13,825 nt of DNA from JASFTV01 sp050050615. GTDB lineage: Bacteria; Desulfobacterota; DSM-4660; Desulfatiglandales; HGW-15. Shown one piece after another: positions 1 through 6,200 of the stretch. The DNA is taken from the NCBI GenBank assembly GCA_050050615.1, contig JASFTV010000062.1:1-13825 (forward strand), given 5' to 3'. A program made the translations under genes and the position numbers. Below the pieces are notes generated by a model. That model searched no databases. It was not told the origin of the DNA and saw only the letters and a program-made list of their open reading frames with translations. The stretch's first letter is position 1, and the number at the start of each line of letters is the position of its first letter.

Positions 1-181
1 GACCATGTCCTTTTCGAAAGGCCATATCTCAAAAAAAATCCCACCGGCCATAGCCGCGACCCGATATTTGGGGTTTACTCCTCCAAACACCTGGCAACCT
101 TCCGCCAACTCATTAAAACCCAAATATTGGGGAGCTTAATCCTCACCCAATAGATATGGCCTTGAGAAAAGCGGCATGGTC
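1..181. repeat. Nested inverted repeat (foldback / MITE-like element)
   Basis: Two pairs of inverted arms lie one inside the other. The outer arms are 1-29 and 152-181. They share GACCATG at the tip and AAGGCCATATCT at the inner side, with about 25 of 30 aligned columns matching by hand. The inner arms are 61-77 and 114-130 and match at 15 of 17 positions without a gap. No gene is visible inside. The left arm begins at the first base of the window, so the true end and any target-site duplication cannot be seen. A non-autonomous mobile element fits best; a decayed terminator or an attachment site are alternatives. Confidence 0.5.
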
Positions 182-321
182 GAATCTCACAGGTCTTCAT
201 GCAAAAGTCGGACGATTCTGGACCGGCCTTTCAGGGTCCCGTAAATAGAGCTCACATATGCCTTCCGACGACCCTTCGAACTCTTCGCCTTTGCCATTTG
301 ACATTTTGTATTGTAACTTTG

Positions 322-337
322 TTTCCAAAATTGGAAA
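322..337. promoter_or_regulatory. Palindrome in the leader of the radical SAM gene
   Basis: TTTCCAA and TTGGAAA form a perfect 7-base inverted repeat around a 2-base AA centre. It lies 32 bases ahead of the chosen ATG at 370 and just after a TTGACA hexamer at 298-303. The -10 partner of that hexamer is not convincing. The site could be an operator for a dimeric regulator, or a chance AT-rich palindrome. Confidence 0.3.
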
Positions 338-369
338 GACACTCAAGACCACCAGGTGAAGGCCATTTC

Positions 370-1725
370 ATGGAACCCAAACTGATCCTCATCAACCCAT
401 GGATCTACGACTTTGCCGCTTATGACCTCTGGTCCAAGCCGCTTGGTCTCCTCTACCTCGCCAGTTTTCTCAGGCAATCCGGTTTCAAGCCCCACCTCAT
501 CGACTGTCTCGATGTCCATCACCCCGAAATGAAAGAGCACCTCACAAAGGCCCAACCTGTGCGACACGCTTACGGGACCGGCAAATTCTGGAGAAAAAAG
601 GTCCCCAAGCCTGCTCCGTTGAAACAAATCCCCAGATCGTATAGCCGATACGGCATCTCCAGAGGGGCATTTCTTAACGAGCTGAAAAAAGTAAGAAACC
701 CGGCAGCCATCCTGGTTACCTCCATGATGACTTACTGGTATCCAGGGGTTCAAGAGGTCATCACCCTGTCCAGGGAGGTCTATCCTGAGGTTCCAGTGAT
801 TCTGGGGGGTCCATATGCTCGTCTTTGCGAGCAGCATGCCCTTCTAACATCAGGAGCAGATCGCGTCATTAGCGAGAGCGGACTCCAGGCCATGGCCGGG
901 ATCATCAACCTTCTGAAAGGATACGGTATTGAAGCGGAGAAGGGGCCGCCCTCACTGGACACCCTCCCCTATCCCGCATTTGATATGCTACACACAATAG
1001 AGTATATCTCCATATTGACTTCCCTTGGCTGCCCGTACAGGTGCCAATACTGTGCGAGCCATTTCATTAACCCTCAGTTCTTCAGACGAGATCCTCACCA
1101 TGTTCTTGAGGAGATCCTCTACTGGTACAAAAATTACAGGGTTCAAGATTTTGCCTTTTATGATGATGCGCTGCTGGTTGACTCTGATGCTCACACGGGA
1201 ATCCTCTTGGAGGAAATAACAAGACGTAAACTGGATCTCAGGTTTCACACGCCCAACGCCCTCCATGTCAGGGAGATTACCTCCGAAATGGCTGAGCTCT
1301 TATACCGCGCTGGCTTCCGTACCATCCGTCTCGGTCTGGAAACATCCGATATGGCTATGCACCGTGATTTGGATCGCAAAATCTCTGAAGGAGAATTTGA
1401 GCGAGCGGTCATGAATCTGCGTACGGCCGGTTTCACCAAGAAGGAAGTGGGGGCTTATGTTCTCGTGGGGCTTCCCCGCCAATCGGTCAATTCGGTCCTG
1501 AGGACGATAGATTTTGTCGGGGATATCGGAGCCTCGCCTTACCTGGCCGAGTATTCGCCCATTCCCCACACGGCCTTATGGCAGGAGGCCCTCGTCCATT
1601 CCGATTATGATCTTTCCTCTGAACCCTTGTTTCATAACAATACCCTTCTGCCTTGCTGGGACCAAGGCCAAAGAACCCATTTCCCTGAACTGAAGCAGCG
1701 AGTTCAGGAAATCCGCAAGGGCTGA
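370..1725 (+). CDS. B12-binding-fold radical SAM protein
   Basis: The encoded protein of 451 residues is a radical SAM enzyme. The cluster-binding CxxxCxxC motif is at C221, C225 and C228 (CPYRCQYC). It is followed by an FYDDALLVD strand (about 263-271) and an IRLGLET strand (about 319-325), both usual in the radical SAM barrel. The N-terminal 200 residues look like the Rossmann-type domain of B12-binding radical SAM proteins (LGLLYLASFLRQSGF, then VPVILGGPYA), but I see no DxHxxG cobalamin-ligand motif, so true cobalamin use is uncertain. The ATG at 370 is chosen because AGGTGA (354-359) precedes it by 10 bases and similarity starts at once. The same frame is open back to an ATG at 199, but that extension is not protein-like. 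The gene stands alone and converges on larB. The substrate is unknown; methylation or another modification of a lipid, cofactor or natural product is typical of the class. Confidence 0.9.
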   Translation: MEPKLILINPWIYDFAAYDLWSKPLGLLYLASFLRQSGFKPHLIDCLDVHHPEMKEHLTKAQPVRHAYGTGKFWRKKVPKPAPLKQIPRSYSRYGISRGAFLNELKKVRNPAAILVTSMMTYWYPGVQEVITLSREVYPEVPVILGGPYARLCEQHALLTSGADRVISESGLQAMAGIINLLKGYGIEAEKGPPSLDTLPYPAFDMLHTIEYISILTSLGCPYRCQYCASHFINPQFFRRDPHHVLEEILYWYKNYRVQDFAFYDDALLVDSDAHTGILLEEITRRKLDLRFHTPNALHVREITSEMAELLYRAGFRTIRLGLETSDMAMHRDLDRKISEGEFERAVMNLRTAGFTKKEVGAYVLVGLPRQSVNSVLRTIDFVGDIGASPYLAEYSPIPHTALWQEALVHSDYDLSSEPLFHNNTLLPCWDQGQRTHFPELKQRVQEIRKG

Positions 1726-2054
1726 TAGAGCCGTGCTTTCAACCCTGGTTCTACCCCCTCACCCTTCCGCTCTCCCCCTCCCTGTTCCCTCGACTTCGCT
1801 CGGGTCAGGGGGTTTCCCATTCCGTAAACTATTGAAATGACGAAGGCCTCCCGCCAGACACTTCCGAAAAGGCATCATGACCCTCATTACATGAGCGCCT
1901 ATACCCATTGGGGGAGAGGACTACGACCTAAGCTCCATTCGGCCCGCGCAGTTCGGCCCTGAGCTCACTGCCGAAGGGCTCATGGCTGAGGGCAGCCGAA
2001 CGTATGGGGGGAGAGGAATCCCTGCTGCATGCAAGAAATCCTAGTTCTGATCCA
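1726..2054. other. Gene-free gap between convergent genes
   Basis: No coding region is supported here. The stretch holds a hairpin-prone GC-rich segment around 1787-1812 (CCCTG ... CAGGG enclosing a CCTCGA/TCGGG core), a long imperfect stem-loop at 1951-2001, and a short direct repeat of GGGGGAGAGGA near 1910 and 2006. Both flanking genes end here, so these structures are placed to stop converging transcripts. Neither hairpin has a T-run on the matching strand. Confidence 0.45.
1951..2001. terminator. Imperfect stem-loop between convergent genes
   Basis: GTTCGGC at 1951-1957 pairs with GCCGAAC at 1995-2001. Pairing continues inward through a CCT/AGG step after a small bulge, and a GAGC/GCTC pairing is possible inside. 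It lies 53 bases beyond the larB stop. There is no T-run, so factor-independent termination is doubtful. A REP-like palindrome is the alternative. Confidence 0.3.
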
Positions 2055-2822
2055 TCAGTCCGCTGCCTTCCGATTAATCAGGCTTGCCGCGTAGCCCGCA
2101 CCAAATCCGTTATCAATGTTCACGACTGTAACGCCGGCGGCGCACGAATTCAGCATACCCAGCAGTGCAGCAATACCCTCAAAACTGGCGCCATATCCCA
2201 CACTAGAGGGCACGGCGATGACCGGTTTGTCCACCAGTCCGCCCACGACACTCGGGAGGGCACCTTCCATGCCTGCCACCACAATGATCACGGAAGCTCT
2301 GAGGATCTGCTCCCTGTGACCCAGTAACCTGTGAATCCCGGAAACGCCAAGGTCATAAATGGTATCGACTTCATTTCCCATGAAACGGGCGGTGACGGCA
2401 GCCTCTTCTGCCACCGGAATGTCAGATGTCCCAGCGCTGATCACCAGAACAGCCCCTCTGCCATGAATCTTCAACGGGTGGGTGGTCAGTGTCAGAGCCC
2501 TGGACCTGTCGTGATAAACACTATCCGGGTATTTGGCACGAACCTGTTCGGCCTTGTCGGGTGAGAGGCGGGTGACCATGATATTTTCACCCTTTTCGAG
2601 CATTCGCTCGATGATGGCCAATATGTCGGATACCGCCTTCCCCTCCCCGAAGATGATCTCAGAATGGCCCCTCCTGAGGCTTCTGTGATGGTCGATACAG
2701 GCCACATCAATATCTTCAAAGGGAAGATCTTTCAGCTTTTGGACCGCCTCATCAACGGTTATCTCCCCTTTACTCAAACGCTCCAAAAGCACCCTAATCG
2801 TCTCCTCGTCCAATGCTTGCAT
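2055..2822 (-). CDS. larB: LarB, pyridinium-3,5-biscarboxylate mononucleotide synthase
   Basis: LarB carries out the first step of nickel-pincer nucleotide cofactor synthesis: it carboxylates and hydrolyses nicotinic acid adenine dinucleotide. The 255-residue product matches the family's usual length (about 250). An N-terminal helical part (1-60) carries CIDHHRSLRRG. A PurE-like domain follows with ISAGTSDIPVAEEA (128-141), GMEGALPSVVGGLV (184-197), VGYGASFEG (208-216) and NSCAAGV (225-231). C227 corresponds to the cysteine reported to bind substrate in characterised LarB. The start at 2822 gives a family-like N-terminus; the frame is open upstream to 2909, but those 29 residues look non-native. 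Only a weak GAGGG lies near the ATG. The flavodoxin gene is 101 bases upstream on the same strand. larC, larE and larA are not in the window. Confidence 0.9.
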   Translation of the reverse strand: MQALDEETIRVLLERLSKGEITVDEAVQKLKDLPFEDIDVACIDHHRSLRRGHSEIIFGEGKAVSDILAIIERMLEKGENIMVTRLSPDKAEQVRAKYPDSVYHDRSRALTLTTHPLKIHGRGAVLVISAGTSDIPVAEEAAVTARFMGNEVDTIYDLGVSGIHRLLGHREQILRASVIIVVAGMEGALPSVVGGLVDKPVIAVPSSVGYGASFEGIAALLGMLNSCAAGVTVVNIDNGFGAGYAASLINRKAAD

Positions 2823-2923
2823 CCCTCGTCTTGAAAGAAGGTTGGTATATAAAGAATCATGACCCGCAGGTCTTGGCTTTATGTGACACCCATATGAGCA
2901 CAGCTGCACTATATTGAAAGCGA

Positions 2924-3406
2924 CTAACCGCGTAACCTTTTTGCAAGTTCCCCTACCCTTTGACCGAGTTTGACAGCATTCTCGCCCGTCTTTTTGTCCG
3001 GAGCGCCGACACAGGCCACGCCGTAATGTCCGGTAGCCGACATAGGGTCACCCATGACAACCATACCATAGATCAACAAAGCCTGAATAATGGACATCAT
3101 GGTGGTCTCTTTGCCGCCTGTCGCATCTCCAGAGGTAGTAAAGGCTGCCCCTACCTTGCCTTCCATTTTCTTCCGTACCCCGACAAAATCATCAAACACC
3201 TTTTTCAGCTCAGCAGCCATCACGCCGAAGTAGACAGGAGACCCGGCAATAATACCATCTGAGGATAGAAAGTCTTGTTTGGTCACATGATCCGTTCGTC
3301 TTAGAAGGGCTTTTACCCCTTCCACCTTCTCCACGCCTTGAGCTATCTTTTCTGCCAGCTTCCTGGTATTGCCTCCCTTTGAAAAGTAGAGAATCAGTAT
3401 TTGCAT
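2924..3406 (-). CDS. Flavodoxin-family protein (WrbA-like NAD(P)H oxidoreductase fold)
   Basis: This is a 160-residue flavodoxin-like protein expected to bind FMN in the cytoplasm and carry electrons or reduce quinone-type acceptors. The N-terminus has a beta strand and phosphate-binding loop (ILILYFSKGGNTRK, 3-16). It is followed by GSPVYFGVMAAELKKVFDDF (55-74) and FTTSGDATGGKETTMM (89-104), which line the isoalloxazine site in the WrbA/flavodoxin group. The ATG at 3406 is preferred over an adjacent TTG (3409) because GGAGGT (3412-3417) then lies 5 bases away. The SD is part of a small CTCC-GTAA-GGAG hairpin (3414-3425), and a dispersed repeat with strong hairpins is just upstream, so translation or transcription may be damped. 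It probably shares a transcript with larB. The redox partner is unknown. Confidence 0.88.
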   Translation of the reverse strand: MQILILYFSKGGNTRKLAEKIAQGVEKVEGVKALLRRTDHVTKQDFLSSDGIIAGSPVYFGVMAAELKKVFDDFVGVRKKMEGKVGAAFTTSGDATGGKETTMMSIIQALLIYGMVVMGDPMSATGHYGVACVGAPDKKTGENAVKLGQRVGELAKRLRG

Positions 3407-3430
3407 CAAGTACCTCCGTAAGGAGAGAAG

Positions 3431-3515
3431 CTCCCCGCGCCAAGGCGCGGGGCATCTTCACAACCGGAAAATGCCTCGCATTTTCCGGAATGCCGCCATC
3501 GGCGGCTTCAGAGCA
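3431..3515. repeat. Dispersed hairpin repeat, copy 1 (REP-like)
   Basis: Three hairpins follow one another: CCCCGCGCC/GGCGCGGGG (3433-3452, 9-base perfect stem, AA loop), CCGGAAAATGC/GCATTTTCCGG (3464-3488, 11-base perfect stem, CTC loop) and GCCGCC/GGCGGC (3492-3506, 6-base stem, ATC loop). A second copy in the same orientation lies at 12182-12265, with about 73 of 85 aligned columns identical by hand. All stems are perfect here and damaged in the second copy, so this is the better-preserved one. It overlaps the last codons of the upstream minus-strand gene and ends 25 bases before the flavodoxin start codon. Confidence 0.75.
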
Positions 3516-3864
3516 GTTCCTTTTCTTTTAAAAGAGACATGGATTGTTGGCCGATGTTTGTGACTTTGCTGAGGGCTTTGGACAAATGGGTAAAGGCCTC
3601 TTCCCCCACACCTGAATTGATCATAATGAGGGTTTTGTCGATATACGGTTCTATGACATCCCATTCTTCGTGTCTCACCAGCGTTCTCGCCAAACCTATC
3701 TCACGACCAATCATATTCAATACGGCATTCACTATCTTTTCGGCGCCCTTCTTTTCTTCGTCAGTTAGGCCTTGCAACAGTTCAAGACAGTTTGAGATCC
3801 AGATGAGCCCTGCCTTGATCTTTTCACTCTGGGAAAATCCCAGGATGGCCTCGTTTGTTTTCAT
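3508..3864 (-). CDS. Small helical protein of unknown function
   Basis: I do not recognise this 118-residue protein. It has no signal peptide, membrane span or cysteine cluster. The sequence reads as a run of amphipathic helices (KIKAGLIWISNCLELLQGL, then KIVNAVLNMIGREIGLARTL, then a DVIEPYIDKTLIMINSGV stretch) ending in a charged KEKELL tail, which suggests a soluble helical bundle. Support for a real gene comes from a strong ribosome binding site (AGGAGG, complement of about 3873-3878, roughly 9 bases before the ATG) and protein-like composition throughout. It is first in a same-strand series with the flavodoxin and larB, 101 bases from the former, though a hairpin repeat separates them. 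The opposite strand also has a long open frame (3539-4192), which looks like a shadow. Confidence 0.75.
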   Translation of the reverse strand: MKTNEAILGFSQSEKIKAGLIWISNCLELLQGLTDEEKKGAEKIVNAVLNMIGREIGLARTLVRHEEWDVIEPYIDKTLIMINSGVGEEAFTHLSKALSKVTNIGQQSMSLLKEKELL

Positions 3865-4239
3865 CAGATCTTTCCCTCCTCCCCATGTCTCGTCCCGTTT
3901 CCGAATAACCGCTTTTCACCATTATCATTTTCTTAGCCTGACCCCGAATCCCTTGGTGCGCCGCGGTGGTTCAAGCCTTGAAGCTTACCGGGCTTTAACG
4001 CCTTCCAGATCTCAGCGTGAGTATAGCGGATTATTTATGGGCGTCAATGACATTTCACTCGCCTTCGCGTGGACTCAACCTGCGTCACCCGAGCCTTGCC
4101 GGAACCAAGTCGAGATCCCGTTTCGACGGGGGCAGTTAGGCATAGCGAGTTGCCCCGATCCTTTGGACAGGGAGCAGGCTGTGCGTATTTAGAGAATTGA
4201 TCTTGGTGAAGGAGAATAAGCTGACTTTGCTTTTATTGA

Positions 4240-4267
4240 TTGATTTTTATGGGTAATTAAGTATAAT
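4240..4267 (+). promoter_or_regulatory. Sigma70-type promoter for the cyclase pair
   Basis: TTGATT (4240-4245) and a consensus TATAAT (4262-4267) are separated by 16 bases in an AT-rich stretch. A second TTGATT at 4236-4241 would give a less favourable 20-base spacer. Transcription would begin near 4274, leaving a leader of about 115 bases ahead of the ATG at 4390. Confidence 0.5.
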
Positions 4268-4337
4268 ATAAATGTTTTTATATTAAAAACTCGGGTGACC
4301 CCTGCGGGGATTCCGGGGACAAGCTTCCGAGATCCAG

Positions 4338-4361
4338 TGGGGCTCCTGCCCCATATTTTTT
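4338..4361 (+). terminator. Terminator-like hairpin in the leader of the cyclase pair (possible attenuator)
   Basis: TGGGGC (4338-4343), a TCCT loop and GCCCCA (4348-4353) form a 6-base GC-rich stem. TAT and a run of six T (4356-4361) follow, as in intrinsic terminators. It lies between the proposed promoter and the ribosome site (AGGGGAG, about 4377-4383), with no plus-strand gene before it to terminate. Upstream G-rich runs (GGGG at 4306-4309 and 4315-4318) could pair with CCCC of the stem as an antiterminator. No known riboswitch consensus was recognised. Confidence 0.45.
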
Positions 4362-4389
4362 GGGAAGTCTCTAAACAGGGGAGTGAGCC

Positions 4390-4962
4390 ATGATATCTTT
4401 TCAACTCAACTACTTGGATATGATTCTCTTGGTAATGATTGCCGCCCTTCTGCTTTACCAACTTAGGGCGCGACGTAGCATTGAAAATAGGGTAACCGAC
4501 GTAGACGAGAAGATTGCCGAACTGGAGGAAAAGCACGCTGCTTACACAACCGCGCTCTCTAACAAGATCGTCAATCTAAAGAAGGCTTCTGATTGGATTC
4601 AGAAAGTCCTCGATGACAAGGTGAAGACCCTAACACAAGGGATCGACCAAATAGGCGAGAAGAATAAACTGCTTCTGGATCAACGGGATCAAATCGTGGC
4701 TAAATTTGAAAACAAGTTGGAGCCTATAAGAAACTCTCTCGATGAAATCATGGTGAATGTTGACAACAAAGTGGATCCAATAAAAACCTCCTTACAAGAA
4801 ACGGTCGGTCAGATTAGCAGGTTTCAAGATAGGGTCAGAGAGATCTTCGGAGAGAATGAAAAAGAATTGAAAGAGTTGGCCGAAGAAGTGAATCATTTTT
4901 CAGAAGAAATAAAGAATCTAAAAGACTGGATCCGGGAACGAAACATCGATCTCGAGCTTTAG
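4390..4962 (+). CDS. Single-span membrane protein with long coiled coil
   Basis: The 190-residue protein has one hydrophobic segment near the N-terminus (about residues 9-23, YLDMILLVMIAALLLY), followed by RARR, so the positive-inside rule puts the C-terminal part in the cytoplasm. From about residue 30 to the end it is almost entirely charged heptad-like helix (KIAELEEKHAAY, KVKTLTQGIDQI, LKELAEEVNHFSEEI). Two similar segments, KFENKLEPIRNSLDEIM and NVDNKVDPIKTSLQETV, look like an internal duplication at about 105-140. I do not assign a named family. AGGGGAG precedes the ATG by about 6 bases. The stop is 3 bases before the cyclase start, so the two are very likely co-translated. The likely role is a membrane scaffold or sensor partner for the cyclase; this is inference from context. 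Confidence 0.85.
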   Translation: MISFQLNYLDMILLVMIAALLLYQLRARRSIENRVTDVDEKIAELEEKHAAYTTALSNKIVNLKKASDWIQKVLDDKVKTLTQGIDQIGEKNKLLLDQRDQIVAKFENKLEPIRNSLDEIMVNVDNKVDPIKTSLQETVGQISRFQDRVREIFGENEKELKELAEEVNHFSEEIKNLKDWIRERNIDLEL

Positions 4963-4965
4963 GCC

Positions 4966-6066
4966 ATGGAGAAAACTGTCATAGCCACAATGCTTTTCGC
5001 TGATCTTATGAACTCCACTGAGATGGCGAAAAACCTTAACCTTCAGGAATACGACGAGATGATCGTCGATTTCCAAAGCACCATGTTTGAGATTGCCACC
5101 AGCCATCTACGTGACTTTGGCTATGCGGCTGACGGGGCCAACTCGGAATGGTCCCTCATGGGAGATGAACTCCACGTTTTCTTGTATTCGGGATCTCTAC
5201 GCTTGGATCTCCTCAACGCCTTGCTCATCGCAGTGAAGATCAAGCTCGGCTGGTTGACCTCTGCATTCAATGGGAGAATATTGAAGGAGGGGCGGCCCGT
5301 ATCCCGGCTTGGGGTGGGTATCAACTGCGGAAAGGTCATAAAGGATGTAAGGCCTTGGCACGCCAGCATGGGACAAAAACAACCCAATATTGAAGGCTAT
5401 GCCATTAACCTGACCAAACGGATCGAGGCTTCAAGCCGGGAAGGCACCGTTTACCAGGTTATGGTTGGTGACAGCGTTTATCGCCTGTGCTCGGAGGCCA
5501 AACACATCAATGTTGACTTCAGCCGACCACGTGCCGAGGTTTTCAAGGGACTCGGGCAAAATATTACACTTTATGAAGTGGTCTCTTTGATCAATCACGA
5601 AATCGTGGTCTCCATGCCCGCTTCCTACCAGAACGGGCTTCTTCAGAAGATGGAATATGCCGTTTCCCAATCAGATCCTGAGCCCTGGGTTTTCTTCACC
5701 TTGCTACGCCACTACATTTCAAAAAGTGCGGGAGGCCGAGGGGACATTTTCGAAGCCAAAGCAATCAAGCTTGCCCACGAAGCATTGGGTGTTCTGGAAT
5801 ATAAAAGGGCCATATACAACATTCTTGGATGGCTCCACACCTACAGTAAAAGCTTTCGTAATCTTGAGAAGGCATACCAATATTTTGATCAATCTCTCAA
5901 TCTCGAACCGGGTGATCAGAGAGCACTCCTCCACCGAGCCAGGATTTCCGAGATGATGGGACACAAGGATATCGCTAAGCGCACCTACGAGGAGCTTCTC
6001 ATTTACAATCCAGACCACTCAGAGGCTCGGAGAAAATTGGCTCAATATAGCGCTTCGTCAGGCTGA
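4966..6066 (+). CDS. Class III adenylate/guanylate cyclase domain protein with C-terminal TPR
   Basis: This 366-residue protein is predicted to make cAMP or cGMP from the nucleoside triphosphate in the cytoplasm. Residues 1-200 carry the class III catalytic core: FADLMNST with metal ligand D13, SLMGDELHVF with metal ligand D67, LGVGINCGKVI (115-125), and GYAINLTKRIE (144-154) with N148 and R152 at the positions that stabilise the transition state. I cannot assign the base-selecting residues safely. After a helical linker, residues about 295-365 resemble TPR units (AYQYFDQSLNLEPGDQRALL; AKRTYEELLIYNPDHSEARR). No membrane span or receiver domain is fused. No clear ribosome site lies before the ATG, so translation probably depends on coupling to the upstream coiled-coil gene, which ends 3 bases earlier. 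The gene converges on the minus-strand operon. Confidence 0.88.
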   Translation: MEKTVIATMLFADLMNSTEMAKNLNLQEYDEMIVDFQSTMFEIATSHLRDFGYAADGANSEWSLMGDELHVFLYSGSLRLDLLNALLIAVKIKLGWLTSAFNGRILKEGRPVSRLGVGINCGKVIKDVRPWHASMGQKQPNIEGYAINLTKRIEASSREGTVYQVMVGDSVYRLCSEAKHINVDFSRPRAEVFKGLGQNITLYEVVSLINHEIVVSMPASYQNGLLQKMEYAVSQSDPEPWVFFTLLRHYISKSAGGRGDIFEAKAIKLAHEALGVLEYKRAIYNILGWLHTYSKSFRNLEKAYQYFDQSLNLEPGDQRALLHRARISEMMGHKDIAKRTYEELLIYNPDHSEARRKLAQYSASSG

Positions 6067-6200
6067 ATGGATGCCCCCTTCCCCCCTGTCGTGACAACCC
6101 GCTTTCCCGCAAAAGCCACACAGGCGACTTTTCACAGATCCCCCAGAATCCTCTAGAACCAAAATCCTGGTTTGCCCCAGAAGGCCTGATAGCAGGATCC

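Larger units (their letters stand above)
3865..4389. other. Gene-free divergent intergenic region with RNA-like structure
   Basis: This stretch separates a minus-strand gene from a plus-strand pair and should hold promoters for both. It contains TTCAAGCCTTGAA (3970-3982), a near-perfect palindrome. A CCCGT-TTCG-ACGGG tetraloop hairpin lies at 4117-4130 and overlaps a GGGGCA/TGCCCC stem (4129-4134 with 4151-4156). A 10-base inverted repeat pairs GTCACCCGAG (4084-4093) with CTCGGGTGAC (4290-4299). GGAGAATAAG near 4210 resembles a ribosome site but no frame follows it. I found no coding sequence and cannot match the hairpins to a known RNA family. Confidence 0.5.

Noticed and set aside
199..369. 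In-frame N-terminal extension of the radical SAM gene back to an ATG at 199
   Set aside because: The 57 residues lack family-like sequence, and a good ribosome site sits 10 bases before the ATG at 370.
1900..2016. Direct repeat of GGGGGAGAGGA flanking about 95 bases
   Set aside because: The match is only about 11 bases of simple G/A sequence and no element ends are visible, so a target-site duplication cannot be claimed.
2004..2564. Plus-strand open frames opposite larB
   Set aside because: They are antisense shadows of a clearly conserved LarB coding frame.
2823..2909. N-terminal extension of LarB to an ATG at 2909
   Set aside because: The extra 29 residues do not resemble LarB, no ribosome site precedes that ATG, and the 255-residue form fits the family length.
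3539..4192. Long plus-strand open frame of 217 codons
   Set aside because: Its first half is antisense to a better minus-strand gene with a strong ribosome site, and the rest runs through hairpin-rich DNA with no protein-like pattern.
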